From positions 1-14,468 of the forward strand of contig CANFNN010000043.1 of the NCBI GenBank assembly GCA_947448095.1: a stretch of 14,468 nt of DNA, given 5' to 3'. Within the stretch, counting starts at the first letter, position 1, and each line of letters opens with the position of its first letter. The notes beneath the pieces were generated by a model. It was not told the DNA's origin and made no database searches. It worked only from the letters and a program-made list of their open reading frames with translations. Below are positions 1-7,731 of this stretch, piece by piece. This stretch comes from Bacteriovoracaceae bacterium (lineage in GTDB: Bacteria > Bdellovibrionota > Bacteriovoracia > Bacteriovoracales > Bacteriovoracaceae). The position numbers and the translations under genes were made by a program.

Positions 1-640
1 CAAGGGCACGTGAATTAAGTTCGGTCTGACTGCCTTTCTTGAAGAGTTGTGACAAAAATGAGGTCGGATAGAGTAGTGCTCGATCAGTTAGTTCCAGGGA
101 ACATTTATCTAGTAAAGAGCCCACAAAACGTAATTTTAAGAACGTGATGGTGGCGACTCGACCTGTGTAGATATCGATGAATTGAGAAACGTCTTTGTCT
201 TCACTCAGTTTTTCAGGATTAAGAAGTTGCCAGAAGCGTCCCATGTCATCGAGACCATCAAAATGAAGCCCTAGGCTTTCAGCATAGGCGAGAAACTCAT
301 TGTAGAGTCCCATTTTGATAGTGCGTGGAAAATCTTTGGTTTTAAAAAGCTCATTGCGGACATCATCTTCCACAGTCTTAAGTAGTTGCTCAAATTTGAT
401 CACTTGCTTTGAAGACAGCGAGTCGCCTTTCCATCCAGGAACAAAACAATTCAAGGGAGAAAACTTAGCATCATCCATCTGAGTGCGACTGACAATATTC
501 TGACGGTTGATAAAAGTCGGGAAACGATTTTTGATAGGGCAGATGTCTTGACCAGTTAACGAAGTAATTGGTCTCATCGAATCGTCGTGCGATTCGTTCT
601 TTTGAAACCATTGTTGAGCAAAAAATATCTTCCCGGTCAT
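1..640 (-). CDS. Unrecognised protein, N-terminal 213 residues (runs off left edge)
   Basis: The reverse strand is open without a stop from an ATG at 640 to the window edge, giving at least 213 codons. The product begins MTGKIFFAQQWF and I do not recognise a family. It shows no signal peptide or membrane segment. It is a mixed-charge soluble sequence with several aromatic stretches, such as GWKGD near residue 71 and GRFWQLL near 134. The start is chosen because a weak GGA lies just upstream and the open frame has ordinary codon use. It diverges from the acidic protein gene at 842. Since the C-terminus lies outside the window, any domain there is unseen. That the region is coding is fairly sure; its function is unknown. 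Confidence 0.72.
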   Translation of the reverse strand, partial: MTGKIFFAQQWFQKNESHDDSMRPITSLTGQDICPIKNRFPTFINRQNIVSRTQMDDAKFSPLNCFVPGWKGDSLSSKQVIKFEQLLKTVEDDVRNELFKTKDFPRTIKMGLYNEFLAYAESLGLHFDGLDDMGRFWQLLNPEKLSEDKDVSQFIDIYTGRVATITFLKLRFVGSLLDKCSLELTDRALLYPTSFLSQLFKKGSQTELNSRAL

Positions 641-795
641 ATTTCCAAGTAAAGCAAAAGTGGTTGATTTAATTATTAAAAAGGAGCCAGATAGTGACTT
701 ATTCCGGCGTTTTTGTCATGGGAAAAGAGACTAAATAAGACTATTTCCCTAATGTTTTTCTGCAATGAGCCGATCAGTTCAAGGACTTAGTTTCG

Positions 796-801
796 TATAA
801 T
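796..801 (+). promoter_or_regulatory. Candidate -10 box for the 842 gene
   Basis: A perfect TATAAT lies 41 bases before the ATG at 842. No good -35 hexamer sits 16-18 bases upstream, so it may need an activator or be fortuitous. It is the only consensus-like -10 in the divergent intergenic region 641-841, which otherwise holds no gene I can see. Confidence 0.4.
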
Positions 802-841
802 GAACACAACGTAAACAAATTAACTTTGCTCGGGGGATATT

Positions 842-1270
842 ATGGATAAAGGCTTCAACGACCAAGAACTTTCAGACATCATGAAAGAGATTGAAGCTCT
901 AGAAGAAGAGTTTAGTGCCGATGAAGATAGTTCCAAAGTGGAGGCATCTGCCATCATGGAGGACCTGGCCGAAATGGAAGAGGAAAAATCCATTCCAGTA
1001 ACGAATAGAGAAGACACATTCGAAGAGGCGACCATAGAAGAGACGACTGTCCTTCCCTTTGCCAAAAAAGAAGTTGCTGCTCCTACCAAGGCGACTTCAT
1101 CAATGTCTTTTAAAGTTCAAGGCGACCTCAACCTAGAACTTCATTTTGAAGTTGGTGGAAAAAATATTGCGCTTGAAGTTACGGACAAGGGGTTAACGAT
1201 TCAGATGGATGGTGGAATTTCTTTTACCGTACCAGTCTCTGATGCCCAATCTTATAAAAAAGCCGTATAA
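842..1270 (+). CDS. Acidic hypothetical protein (142 aa)
   Basis: The family is not recognised. About the first 75 residues are dominated by Glu and Asp, including the run EALEEEFSADED, and are probably helical or disordered. A short Ala/Thr/Lys linker follows. From about residue 90 there is a compact, probably beta-rich domain with alternating hydrophobic residues (LNLELHFEVGGKNIALEV, then GGISFTVPV). There is no signal peptide, so it should be cytoplasmic. The start is well supported by GGGGGA six bases or so before the ATG. It is the first gene of a plus-strand block and ends 7 bp before rsmD, suggesting co-transcription. The acidic N-terminus could bind a basic or RNA-protein partner, but that is speculation. 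Confidence 0.8.
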   Translation: MDKGFNDQELSDIMKEIEALEEEFSADEDSSKVEASAIMEDLAEMEEEKSIPVTNREDTFEEATIEETTVLPFAKKEVAAPTKATSSMSFKVQGDLNLELHFEVGGKNIALEVTDKGLTIQMDGGISFTVPVSDAQSYKKAV

Positions 1271-1277
1271 CTATTAA

Positions 1278-1856
1278 ATGATAAAAATTCTTGGCGGCGT
1301 AGCGAGAGGGTTTCCTCTTGCTACGCCTCGATCTGATTCTACCCGTCCCACCTCTGTCTTAATCAAAAGGAAACTCTTTGATTGGAGACAAAATCTGGAA
1401 GGCTATCAATTCGTTGATCTGTGCGCAGGCTCAGGTGCAGTGGCATTTGAGGCCCTCTCTCGAGGAGCTGATAAAGTTGCTGCGAATGATTCGATGAGGG
1501 GAGCCTTTTTGACTTTGAAGCAAAATCAGGAACAACTCATTAAGGCCTTTAAATTTGACCCTGCCTCGATAGTTGTGAGTAATTCAGATGCAAAGCATTG
1601 GGTGCAAAAAGAACTGCGCTATCAATTCCCAGAGACTCAAGACGTCATTCTTTTTCTGGATCCACCCTTTGAATCTCACAAGCTCTACTTTGAGATTCTT
1701 GAAATTCTTAAGAGTTTAAATTTTGCTGGCGAAGTGTGGGTTGAATCGGACCGATTGACTGGACCGAAGCTTCAGGACGTCACTGGAGCATTCCATTCGG
1801 TTATTAAAACAGTGGAACAGGGTGATCATTTTGTCGTGGTAGGAAAACTAATATAG
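1278..1856 (+). CDS. rsmD: 16S rRNA (guanine-966-N2)-methyltransferase RsmD
   Basis: Family knowledge: RsmD transfers a methyl group from S-adenosylmethionine to N2 of G966 of 16S rRNA during 30S assembly, in the cytoplasm. The sequence shows the N-terminal GGxARG start, the STRPT motif at about 21-25, the SAM-binding motif DLCAGSGAVAFEALSRGA at 47-64 (motif I), and the catalytic DPPF at 128-131. Its 192-residue length is normal. After RPTS the usual DRVREALF helix reads VLIKRKLF, a mild divergence. No clear Shine-Dalgarno site precedes the ATG, which fits translation coupled to the gene ending 7 bp upstream. coaD follows after 33 bp; rsmD-coaD adjacency is common in bacteria and supports both calls. 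Confidence 0.93.
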   Translation: MIKILGGVARGFPLATPRSDSTRPTSVLIKRKLFDWRQNLEGYQFVDLCAGSGAVAFEALSRGADKVAANDSMRGAFLTLKQNQEQLIKAFKFDPASIVVSNSDAKHWVQKELRYQFPETQDVILFLDPPFESHKLYFEILEILKSLNFAGEVWVESDRLTGPKLQDVTGAFHSVIKTVEQGDHFVVVGKLI

Positions 1857-1889
1857 TATTTAATGAGCTAACCAATCAAAGGATGTTTC

Positions 1890-2372
1890 TTGGAAAAGAA
1901 TCGCGGACTTTATGCCGGAACATTTGATCCATTTACTAATGGTCATCTGGATATCGTTCAACGTGCTGTGAAAATTTTTGATGAAGTGGTTGTGCTGGTT
2001 GCAGTTTCTCCAACAAAAAAGCCATTCATGTCAACTGAGGCAAGGGTAAATGTTTTAAAAAAACTTTTTGCTCATGAACCAAAAGTCGTCGTAGACAGCT
2101 GGACCGGTTTGATTGTGGAATATGCTAGGCAAAATAAAATCAGCTCTATTGTCCGGGGACTTCGTCCTACGGGAGATTTTGAGATTGAATTTCAAATGGC
2201 TTCGATGAATCGAAAAATAAATGCTGAATGCGATACGGTCTTTCTCATGACGAGCGAAAAACTCTATTATATTTCGAGTTCTCTCGTAAAAGAAGTCTAC
2301 ACTCATAATGGGGACATCACGCCTTTTGTTCCCCCTTTGGTTTTTGAAGAAATGAAGAAGATTAAACCTTAA
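1890..2372 (+). CDS. coaD: Phosphopantetheine adenylyltransferase CoaD
   Basis: CoaD adenylates 4'-phosphopantetheine with ATP to give dephospho-CoA, the penultimate step of coenzyme A synthesis. The protein has the nucleotidyltransferase signature GTFDPFTNGH at about residues 10-19 (the second motif His is included), the RGLRPTGDFEIEFQMA segment typical of the family near 88-103, and the C-terminal ISSSLVKEV motif (the usual ISSTxVRE position). Its length of 160 residues is standard. The start is TTG at 1890, supported by AAAGGA ending seven bases upstream; the nearby ATG at 1883 is out of frame. It lies between rsmD and an aminotransferase gene that starts 15 bp downstream, so co-transcription is likely. 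Confidence 0.95.
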   Translation: MEKNRGLYAGTFDPFTNGHLDIVQRAVKIFDEVVVLVAVSPTKKPFMSTEARVNVLKKLFAHEPKVVVDSWTGLIVEYARQNKISSIVRGLRPTGDFEIEFQMASMNRKINAECDTVFLMTSEKLYYISSSLVKEVYTHNGDITPFVPPLVFEEMKKIKP

Positions 2373-2387
2373 AACAAAAAGTCGTTT

Positions 2388-3602
2388 ATGCTTTTAAGTT
2401 CTCGCGTTAAAGGACTCTCGTACAGTATCACCATGAAGCTTAATGAAAAAGCTCTCGACATGACTGATGAGGGAAAAGTTATTTATAATTTGTCTGGTGG
2501 GCAGCTTCCTATCAAACCACTTCCTGAGTTCATTGAAAAAGTTCATCATCAACTCAACTTTTTAAAAAGTTACCAATATTCTCCAGTCTCAGGTTTTCCT
2601 AATTTAAGAAAAAAATTAACTCGCTCTATTTCTGATGCTCGCGGCCTTCCCTCTGAAACATTCGAAAATGATTTTGATTGCATCTTGAGTAATGGGTCTA
2701 AACAATCCATTTACAATGCACTTGGAGCGTTAGTGGATCCAGGGGACGAAGTCATCTTGCTTGCCCCTTATTGGGTTAGTTACCCAGAGATTATCAAGTT
2801 CTGGGGAGGCACTCCGCAGGTTGTAAAATCGAATGTCTTTGATGCCTTTGTTCCGGCGATTGATGATATTAGAAAAATTATGTCCCCAAGAACCAAGGCG
2901 ATCATTGTTAATAGTCCGAATAATCCGGCGGGTGTTCATTATTCAGAATTTTGGATGAAAGAATTTGCTGCTTTCCTGCTTGAATACCCAGATCTGATTG
3001 TTATCAGTGATGAAGTTTATTCAGACATTTATTATTTTGATCCTAAGCCAAGCTACTTTTATCAATTGGATCATGCACTCTTAAACCGAACGATTATTAT
3101 TCATGCGATTTCAAAAACTCTGGCCTCAACGGGGCTTCGTTTAGGATACGCCGTTGGTCCTGCTGCACTCATCAATGCGATGGGGAAAATCCAGGGACAA
3201 TCGACTTCTGGCCCAAATAGTTTGGTTCAAAGAGCATTGATGGATTTTGATCTTAAATTGGTGGAAACATTTTTAGGCCCAGTTAAGCATCACATCAGGC
3301 AAAATGCGGCTTCCCTCCAGGAGAAATTTCGCGAGGCCAATTTGGGGCACTGCTGGTATCAGTCGACTTCTGCTTTTTATTTTATGATCGATTTTTCTCG
3401 CACTCCCATGTTTGCCAGATTTGAAAGTGATAAAGACCATTCCTATGCTATTGCAGACGAGCTCTTGAATAATGAAGGAATAACAGTCGTTCCAGGCAGT
3501 GATTTTGGTGTTCCCAACTCGGCAAGAATTGCCCTTGTGATTGAGGAAGTCCCTTTTCAGGAAGCCATTTCTAAAATCATCAAGTACTTAAATCGCATCT
3601 AA
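2388..3602 (+). CDS. Class I PLP-dependent aminotransferase (AspC/AspB-like)
   Basis: This is a fold-type I pyridoxal-phosphate enzyme that probably moves an amino group between an amino acid and a 2-oxo acid. It starts with the typical LSSRVKGL...SITMKLNEKA and has SYQYSPVSGFPNLR around 61-74. NSPNNPAG lies at 175-182 (N179 contacts PLP), DEVY at 208-211 (D208, Y211), and the Schiff-base lysine in ISKTLASTGLRLGY is K243, with R251 for phosphate. The lysine segment SKTLASTG departs from the usual SKxxAMTG. Length is 404, normal for the family. Aspartate or aromatic substrates are likely by family, but specificity cannot be read here. The Shine-Dalgarno site is weak. It follows coaD by 15 bp; the gap of 80 bp after it holds a new promoter candidate. 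Confidence 0.88.
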   Translation: MLLSSRVKGLSYSITMKLNEKALDMTDEGKVIYNLSGGQLPIKPLPEFIEKVHHQLNFLKSYQYSPVSGFPNLRKKLTRSISDARGLPSETFENDFDCILSNGSKQSIYNALGALVDPGDEVILLAPYWVSYPEIIKFWGGTPQVVKSNVFDAFVPAIDDIRKIMSPRTKAIIVNSPNNPAGVHYSEFWMKEFAAFLLEYPDLIVISDEVYSDIYYFDPKPSYFYQLDHALLNRTIIIHAISKTLASTGLRLGYAVGPAALINAMGKIQGQSTSGPNSLVQRALMDFDLKLVETFLGPVKHHIRQNAASLQEKFREANLGHCWYQSTSAFYFMIDFSRTPMFARFESDKDHSYAIADELLNNEGITVVPGSDFGVPNSARIALVIEEVPFQEAISKIIKYLNRI

Positions 3603-3654
3603 AGCCTAGCTAACGGCACTTTTATCCCTGCTCAATTTGTGTCCTCCAATCAAC

Positions 3655-3660
3655 TATAAT
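3655..3660 (+). promoter_or_regulatory. Candidate -10 box for the lipoprotein/OMP pair
   Basis: A perfect TATAAT lies 22 bases before the TTG start at 3683, with AGGGGGA between them. Spacing would give a short leader of about 16 bases. The -35 region is poor (TCAATT at the 17-bp position). Confidence 0.4.
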
Positions 3661-3682
3661 TTAGTTTAGGGGGATTCAAATT

Positions 3683-4666
3683 TTGCGTTCAGCACTTATC
3701 CTGTCATTATTAATTTTGTTATACAGTTGCGCGAAAACGCCGGCCGAAAAGGTTGACGCAGCGATTGATCAGGCATTGACCTATCTCTCGGATGACAAAT
3801 GCACCAAAGCCATTGATCTGCTAGAGGGCGTAGGGCGGGATTTAGACAATCCTATTTATCTGGAAGTTCTTGCATCGGCCTATGCTTGTCGTGCTGGATA
3901 TAACGAAATTGTTTTTTTAAGTACTGAGATAAGTAAAATTGATTCCAGTGCGGCGAATCTGATGAAGTCCCTCACGACACTCACTTTATCCAACGAAACG
4001 GCAGCGGATTCGGCCAAATATTTAGACCTTCAAGAAGCCATCGATGTGCTTTTATATGTCGATAGTTCTCAGCCTAGTCAGGTGGCACGCGAAGCAAAGT
4101 ATGGACCCAGAAAAGCCGGTGATATGGGAGTCCAGGCATTGTTCATGGCCTTAACTCAGGTCGGGAAATTTCTTGATTTTTACGGCAACGTTGATGCTCT
4201 CGGGGCCAAGGGCGCAGGACTTCCAAGTGTGGATGAACAAGGGGCGATTGCTTCAAACTGTTTTGTCGAATATACCGAAGCACGGTCTCTGGTTTTTTTA
4301 GGAGCAGGTGGAGGAAGTGTTTGTAACAATATGGCCACCGATGACGGACATCCAGATTTATCTTTTGCAGCACCATCTTTGGTCACCACGAAAAAAAGAA
4401 TGTGCCGTGGTCTGATGCTGGTTACTAACGTTATCGACATTCTTGAAAATATCACTCTTCCTGCCAGTAGTTCTTATGGAGATTTAACAAATGTTGCGAC
4501 AACTGTTAGTGCCTTAAAATCAGCAATCACAACCGCTGACCCTACATTAACAACACTCATCGATACAACTTCACAAACTGATTGTGAGACTTTAGTTGCC
4601 AATGTTTCTGAGTTTGATAATTTACAATTTATTTACGCCCTCTTATTTGAGGCCGGCCTACCATGA
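3683..4666 (+). CDS. Predicted lipoprotein with helical-repeat-like N-terminus (327 aa)
   Basis: The family is not recognised. The N-terminus is a lipoprotein signal: MRSALILSLLILLYSC, with lipobox LYSC and lipidated C16; the next residues AKT carry no Asp at +2, which by E. coli rules favours the outer membrane. Residues 25-90 (AIDQALTYL, TKAIDLLEG, LEVLASAYACRAG) look like paired TPR-like helices. Further cysteines follow, including C40, and a glycine-rich GAGGGS stretch lies near 210. The start is TTG, with AGGGGGA eight bases upstream. The stop overlaps the start of the barrel-like outer-membrane gene by 4 bp (ATGA), so the two products are probably made together and may act together at the outer membrane. 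That partnership is inference. Confidence 0.82.
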   Translation: MRSALILSLLILLYSCAKTPAEKVDAAIDQALTYLSDDKCTKAIDLLEGVGRDLDNPIYLEVLASAYACRAGYNEIVFLSTEISKIDSSAANLMKSLTTLTLSNETAADSAKYLDLQEAIDVLLYVDSSQPSQVAREAKYGPRKAGDMGVQALFMALTQVGKFLDFYGNVDALGAKGAGLPSVDEQGAIASNCFVEYTEARSLVFLGAGGGSVCNNMATDDGHPDLSFAAPSLVTTKKRMCRGLMLVTNVIDILENITLPASSSYGDLTNVATTVSALKSAITTADPTLTTLIDTTSQTDCETLVANVSEFDNLQFIYALLFEAGLP

Positions 4667-5793
4667 CCATGACCATGAGCATGAGCTGGCTAGTTATATT
4701 GATTTTGGTTTCTACTTCTGCCTTTGGCTTTGATTACCCCTATACCATGCGCTCACCGAAAGCTCTTTTAATGGGTGATGCTTATACTGCAGTTAATGAT
4801 GATGAATACACTTTGTTTTATAATCCGGCTTCTTTGGCCCGCCATAAAAGTGATCTAACTCTTTATCCCTTTAGTGGTCAAATATCGGGAACAAATGTTT
4901 TAAGTGACATGAGTAAGTTTAGTAATTTTCCCAGCACTCCAGTGGGTGCAGCCGATGTGTTAATGGATTATCCCGTTCATGCGAGTGCAGGAGTGGCCCC
5001 AGGGTTTAAGCTTTTTAATTTTGGGATAACCTTCATTGCTAACGAAAGCTATGATGCTCTTTTGAGAAATAACACCCATCCCATGCTGGATTTGGATCTT
5101 CGCTCGGATAAGGGAGTTGCTATGGGAATTGGAATTCCTTTGGGTCCGAGCCGTTTGACAAAAAAATCCATGAGTGGCTCCCAGACTTCTTTGGGACTTA
5201 GTACTAAGTATATTGAACGAACGGGTGTCAAAGATACTTTGGCCCTGGCGGGTCCGACAGTAGTGGACTCTCTTGGTCAGGCAGAGCTGAATAAATTGCT
5301 TCAGTCCTTGGGCCGGGTCAAAGGGATTGGCTGGGGATTTGATGCAGGCCTTGAGCATGTTGCTCGTGAGGGAAATACCCAATACGTCATTGGCCTTTCG
5401 GCCTTGGATATAACTGGTACTGAATATAAAGTGGTGAACAATCCCGATCACTTGAAGGTTGCTAACACTAAGGATCAGGTCAATTTAGGACTGGCAGCTG
5501 GACAGAACTTTCCCATGTTTCATTATATATTATCGGCCGATATTCGTGGGTTGAATGAGCAAATGGATTTTGGCAAGAGAACCCGTTTTGGTGCTCAGGT
5601 TGGAGTTCCTGGTCTGACTCTCTTAGGCGGTCTCAATAGTGGATACTACAGTTATGGAGCCCAACTGGATCTCGCTTTTATGAAATTAACAGCGGGTTTT
5701 TATGACGTAGAACTCGGTTCTAACTATAAACAGACAAAAAGTCGTCGCTTCATCATCTACTTAAGCTTATTTGACTTTTCATTCGATGCTTAA
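4663..5793 (+). CDS. Predicted outer-membrane beta-barrel protein, PorV/UPF0164-like
   Basis: A signal peptide is visible (SWLVILILVSTSAFG, likely cut before FDYPY), followed by MGDAYTAVNDDEYTLFYNPASLA. This resembles the N-terminal hatch motif of PorV/UPF0164-type barrels (GxAxxAxxDD...NPAxLA). The rest alternates polar and hydrophobic residues with many glycines, as expected of transmembrane strands, and ends with the C-terminal aromatic-rich FIIYLSLFDFSFDA. Four in-frame ATGs at 4663, 4669, 4675 and 4681 make the exact start uncertain; GAGG at 4649-4652 fits the first best. The signal n-region lacks Lys or Arg, which is unusual. Translation is coupled to the upstream lipoprotein. A transport or scaffold role is possible, but no substrate can be inferred. 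Confidence 0.78.
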   Translation: MTMTMSMSWLVILILVSTSAFGFDYPYTMRSPKALLMGDAYTAVNDDEYTLFYNPASLARHKSDLTLYPFSGQISGTNVLSDMSKFSNFPSTPVGAADVLMDYPVHASAGVAPGFKLFNFGITFIANESYDALLRNNTHPMLDLDLRSDKGVAMGIGIPLGPSRLTKKSMSGSQTSLGLSTKYIERTGVKDTLALAGPTVVDSLGQAELNKLLQSLGRVKGIGWGFDAGLEHVAREGNTQYVIGLSALDITGTEYKVVNNPDHLKVANTKDQVNLGLAAGQNFPMFHYILSADIRGLNEQMDFGKRTRFGAQVGVPGLTLLGGLNSGYYSYGAQLDLAFMKLTAGFYDVELGSNYKQTKSRRFIIYLSLFDFSFDA

Positions 5794-5845
5794 TTTTTTA
5801 TCCTTAACCTAACACACGGCCCCCCATGGATAGGAGGATATTTTT

Positions 5846-7165
5846 TTGAATAAAACGTTCATACTGGATACCAACGTCCTTTTACTTGATCCTCTCGCCA
5901 TAAACAAATTTGGCCCTGACAACAAAGTTTTTATTCCTCTTACAGTCATTGAAGAATTAGACAGATTCAAAAAAGATCAGAATGAAAACGGCCGCAATGC
6001 TCGTTATTTTTCTCGTTTGATTGATGGCTTTCGCTCACAAGGCTCACTCTTTAAAGGTGTGAAGCTCGACAATGGTGGCTCACTTCAAGTGAGTGTCACT
6101 AAAGAGTACAAAGGTACTGCCAATTCTGGGCTAAGACTGGATTTAAACGACAACATCATTTTAGCTTCGGCCTTGACACTCAAAGAAGCTGGTGAAAACG
6201 TCATTTTGATTACCAAGGATATTAACCTTCGGTTGAAATCAGATGCTGTTAACATTCATGCTGAAGATTATGAAACAACTGGTGTCACTGAGGACGAACT
6301 CTACTCAGGTCAGAGAATTGTTCAATTTGATCTTGAAAAAATCGAAGAGTTTGAAAAAGAACGCTTTTTAAAATTAGAGCCAGGTGATGTGGCCAATATT
6401 TATCCTAATGAATATTTGGTCATGGCAGATAAGAATAATCCTTTTAAGAAAGCCCTTGGTCGCTACCACGCTAAAAAAGGTGGGCTCGTTCCTTTGATTA
6501 AACCTAAGGAAGGAGTTTGGGGAATTCACCCGAAAAACATTGAGCAGCAGTTTGCTATGGATGCTCTTCTGAATAATGAGATCAATCTGGTTTCGTTGGT
6601 CGGAAAGGCTGGAACAGGGAAGACTCTTCTTGCGATTGCCGCAGGTCTTGAGTGTGCTATTACAAAACAAAGTTATTCTCGAGTTTTAGTTTCTCGTCCA
6701 ATTGTTCCTATGGGAAGAGACCTCGGTTTTTTACCAGGGGATATCAGCGAAAAACTTGGCCCTTGGATGCAGCCGATTTTTGATAACATTGATTTCTTGT
6801 TTGGTAATCAACGTGCTCGCAATGAAATGACGACTTGGGATGAGCTTATCAACCAAGGTCTTTTGCATGTTGAGCCATTGACTTATATTAGAGGTCGCTC
6901 TCTTCCTCAGCAGTTTATGATCGTGGATGAGTCTCAGAACTTAACTCCCCATGAAATTAAAACAATTATCACTCGTGCTGGAGAAGGAACTAAGATTGTT
7001 TTGACTGGGGATCCGGATCAAATCGATAATGCTTACCTTGATTCACTGAATAACGGTTTGGTTTACACTATCGATAAACTCAAGGGTGAAGATATTGTGG
7101 CCCACATCAAGCTTTCAGTTGGAGAGCGTTCACCTCTTTCAGAAATTGCTAGTAAACTTCTATGA
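5846..7165 (+). CDS. PIN-PhoH fusion protein (PhoH2/YlaK type ATPase-nuclease)
   Basis: It has two domains. Residues 4-140 form a PIN nuclease domain with the acidic set complete: D8 (LDTN), E36/E37 (VIEELD), D102 (NDNII) and D125 (TKD). Residues 230-439 form the PhoH ATPase: Walker A GKAGTGKT at 253-260, RPIVPMGRDLGFLPGD around 287-302, Walker B VDES at D361/E362, and GDPDQID. Family knowledge: PhoH2 proteins are reported to unwind and cleave RNA in an ATP-dependent way, in the cytoplasm. Length of 439 is typical. The start is TTG, with a full AGGAGG eight bases upstream. The last 4 bp overlap the PilZ gene, so the two are translated together. Confidence 0.92.
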   Translation: MNKTFILDTNVLLLDPLAINKFGPDNKVFIPLTVIEELDRFKKDQNENGRNARYFSRLIDGFRSQGSLFKGVKLDNGGSLQVSVTKEYKGTANSGLRLDLNDNIILASALTLKEAGENVILITKDINLRLKSDAVNIHAEDYETTGVTEDELYSGQRIVQFDLEKIEEFEKERFLKLEPGDVANIYPNEYLVMADKNNPFKKALGRYHAKKGGLVPLIKPKEGVWGIHPKNIEQQFAMDALLNNEINLVSLVGKAGTGKTLLAIAAGLECAITKQSYSRVLVSRPIVPMGRDLGFLPGDISEKLGPWMQPIFDNIDFLFGNQRARNEMTTWDELINQGLLHVEPLTYIRGRSLPQQFMIVDESQNLTPHEIKTIITRAGEGTKIVLTGDPDQIDNAYLDSLNNGLVYTIDKLKGEDIVAHIKLSVGERSPLSEIASKLL

Positions 7166-7731
7166 TTTCAAAAAACTATCAGCGTAAGCACCTACGAGCT
7201 CCCTTCAAGGAGACGGTGCTTTACGCCGATGGCGACTACGTTTTAAAGGCACGAGCGCTAAATATTTCAGAAGGTGGACTTCTCATTGATGAGATGCCAA
7301 GTTTTCCCGAAGTTGATGATGTTGCGGTTATGCTTTCTCTGCCTCAACTTCCCTCACTGAAAAACTTTTCTGTACTTAAGATGCAGACTTTTTCAAAAGA
7401 ACTTTTTCAGCATAAGGTGATAAGAGTTAAGGCCAAGATGGTAAGACGAGAGCAGTTATCACAAAATCTTGATAATATTTTTCGTTCTCGTTTTGGTCTG
7501 CAATTTATTCGAATCACTGATCAGGATCAAAAGCATATTGAAGATTATGTATTGAATTTTGCTTCTAATTTAATTTATCTTCAAACATTGATTGATTCTT
7601 ATAACACTGACGAAGAAACTAAAATTCTCGCCAGGACTTTGGCCGGAGTTTTGGGCTACAACGAGACGGAGAAAATTTCTCTGTTGCGAGCAGCTGTTAC
7701 TCACGATTACAAAAGCCTTCAGTGGTCATAG
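7162..7731 (+). CDS. PilZ-domain protein (probable c-di-GMP receptor)
   Basis: PilZ domains bind cyclic di-GMP through an RxxxR motif and a D/NxSxxG motif. Both are intact: R8-K-H-L-R12 and N34-I-S-E-G-G39. The PilZ barrel appears to extend through FRSRFGLQFIRI at about residue 112-123. A helical tail of about 60 residues follows (from DQDQKHIEDYVLN on) that is not part of the minimal domain and could be an output or contact surface. The ATG overlaps the phoH stop (ATGA) and lacks its own Shine-Dalgarno, indicating translational coupling. The stop abuts and overlaps the end of the convergent minus-strand lipoprotein gene. The target process (motility, predation, RNA turnover) cannot be read from the sequence. 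Confidence 0.88.
   Translation: MISKNYQRKHLRAPFKETVLYADGDYVLKARALNISEGGLLIDEMPSFPEVDDVAVMLSLPQLPSLKNFSVLKMQTFSKELFQHKVIRVKAKMVRREQLSQNLDNIFRSRFGLQFIRITDQDQKHIEDYVLNFASNLIYLQTLIDSYNTDEETKILARTLAGVLGYNETEKISLLRAAVTHDYKSLQWS

Noticed and set aside
720..749. GGGAAA/TTTCCC hairpin followed by T-rich DNA
   Set aside because: It lies in a divergent region with no plus-strand gene upstream to terminate, has a long loop, and competes with another small stem.
4650..4659. GGCCGGCC palindrome near the lipoprotein end
   Set aside because: It lies inside coding sequence just before the stop; most likely codon-driven.
5826..5849. Seven-codon frame ATG GAT AGG AGG... ending over the phoH start
   Set aside because: It contains the phoH Shine-Dalgarno site but has none of its own; most likely chance.
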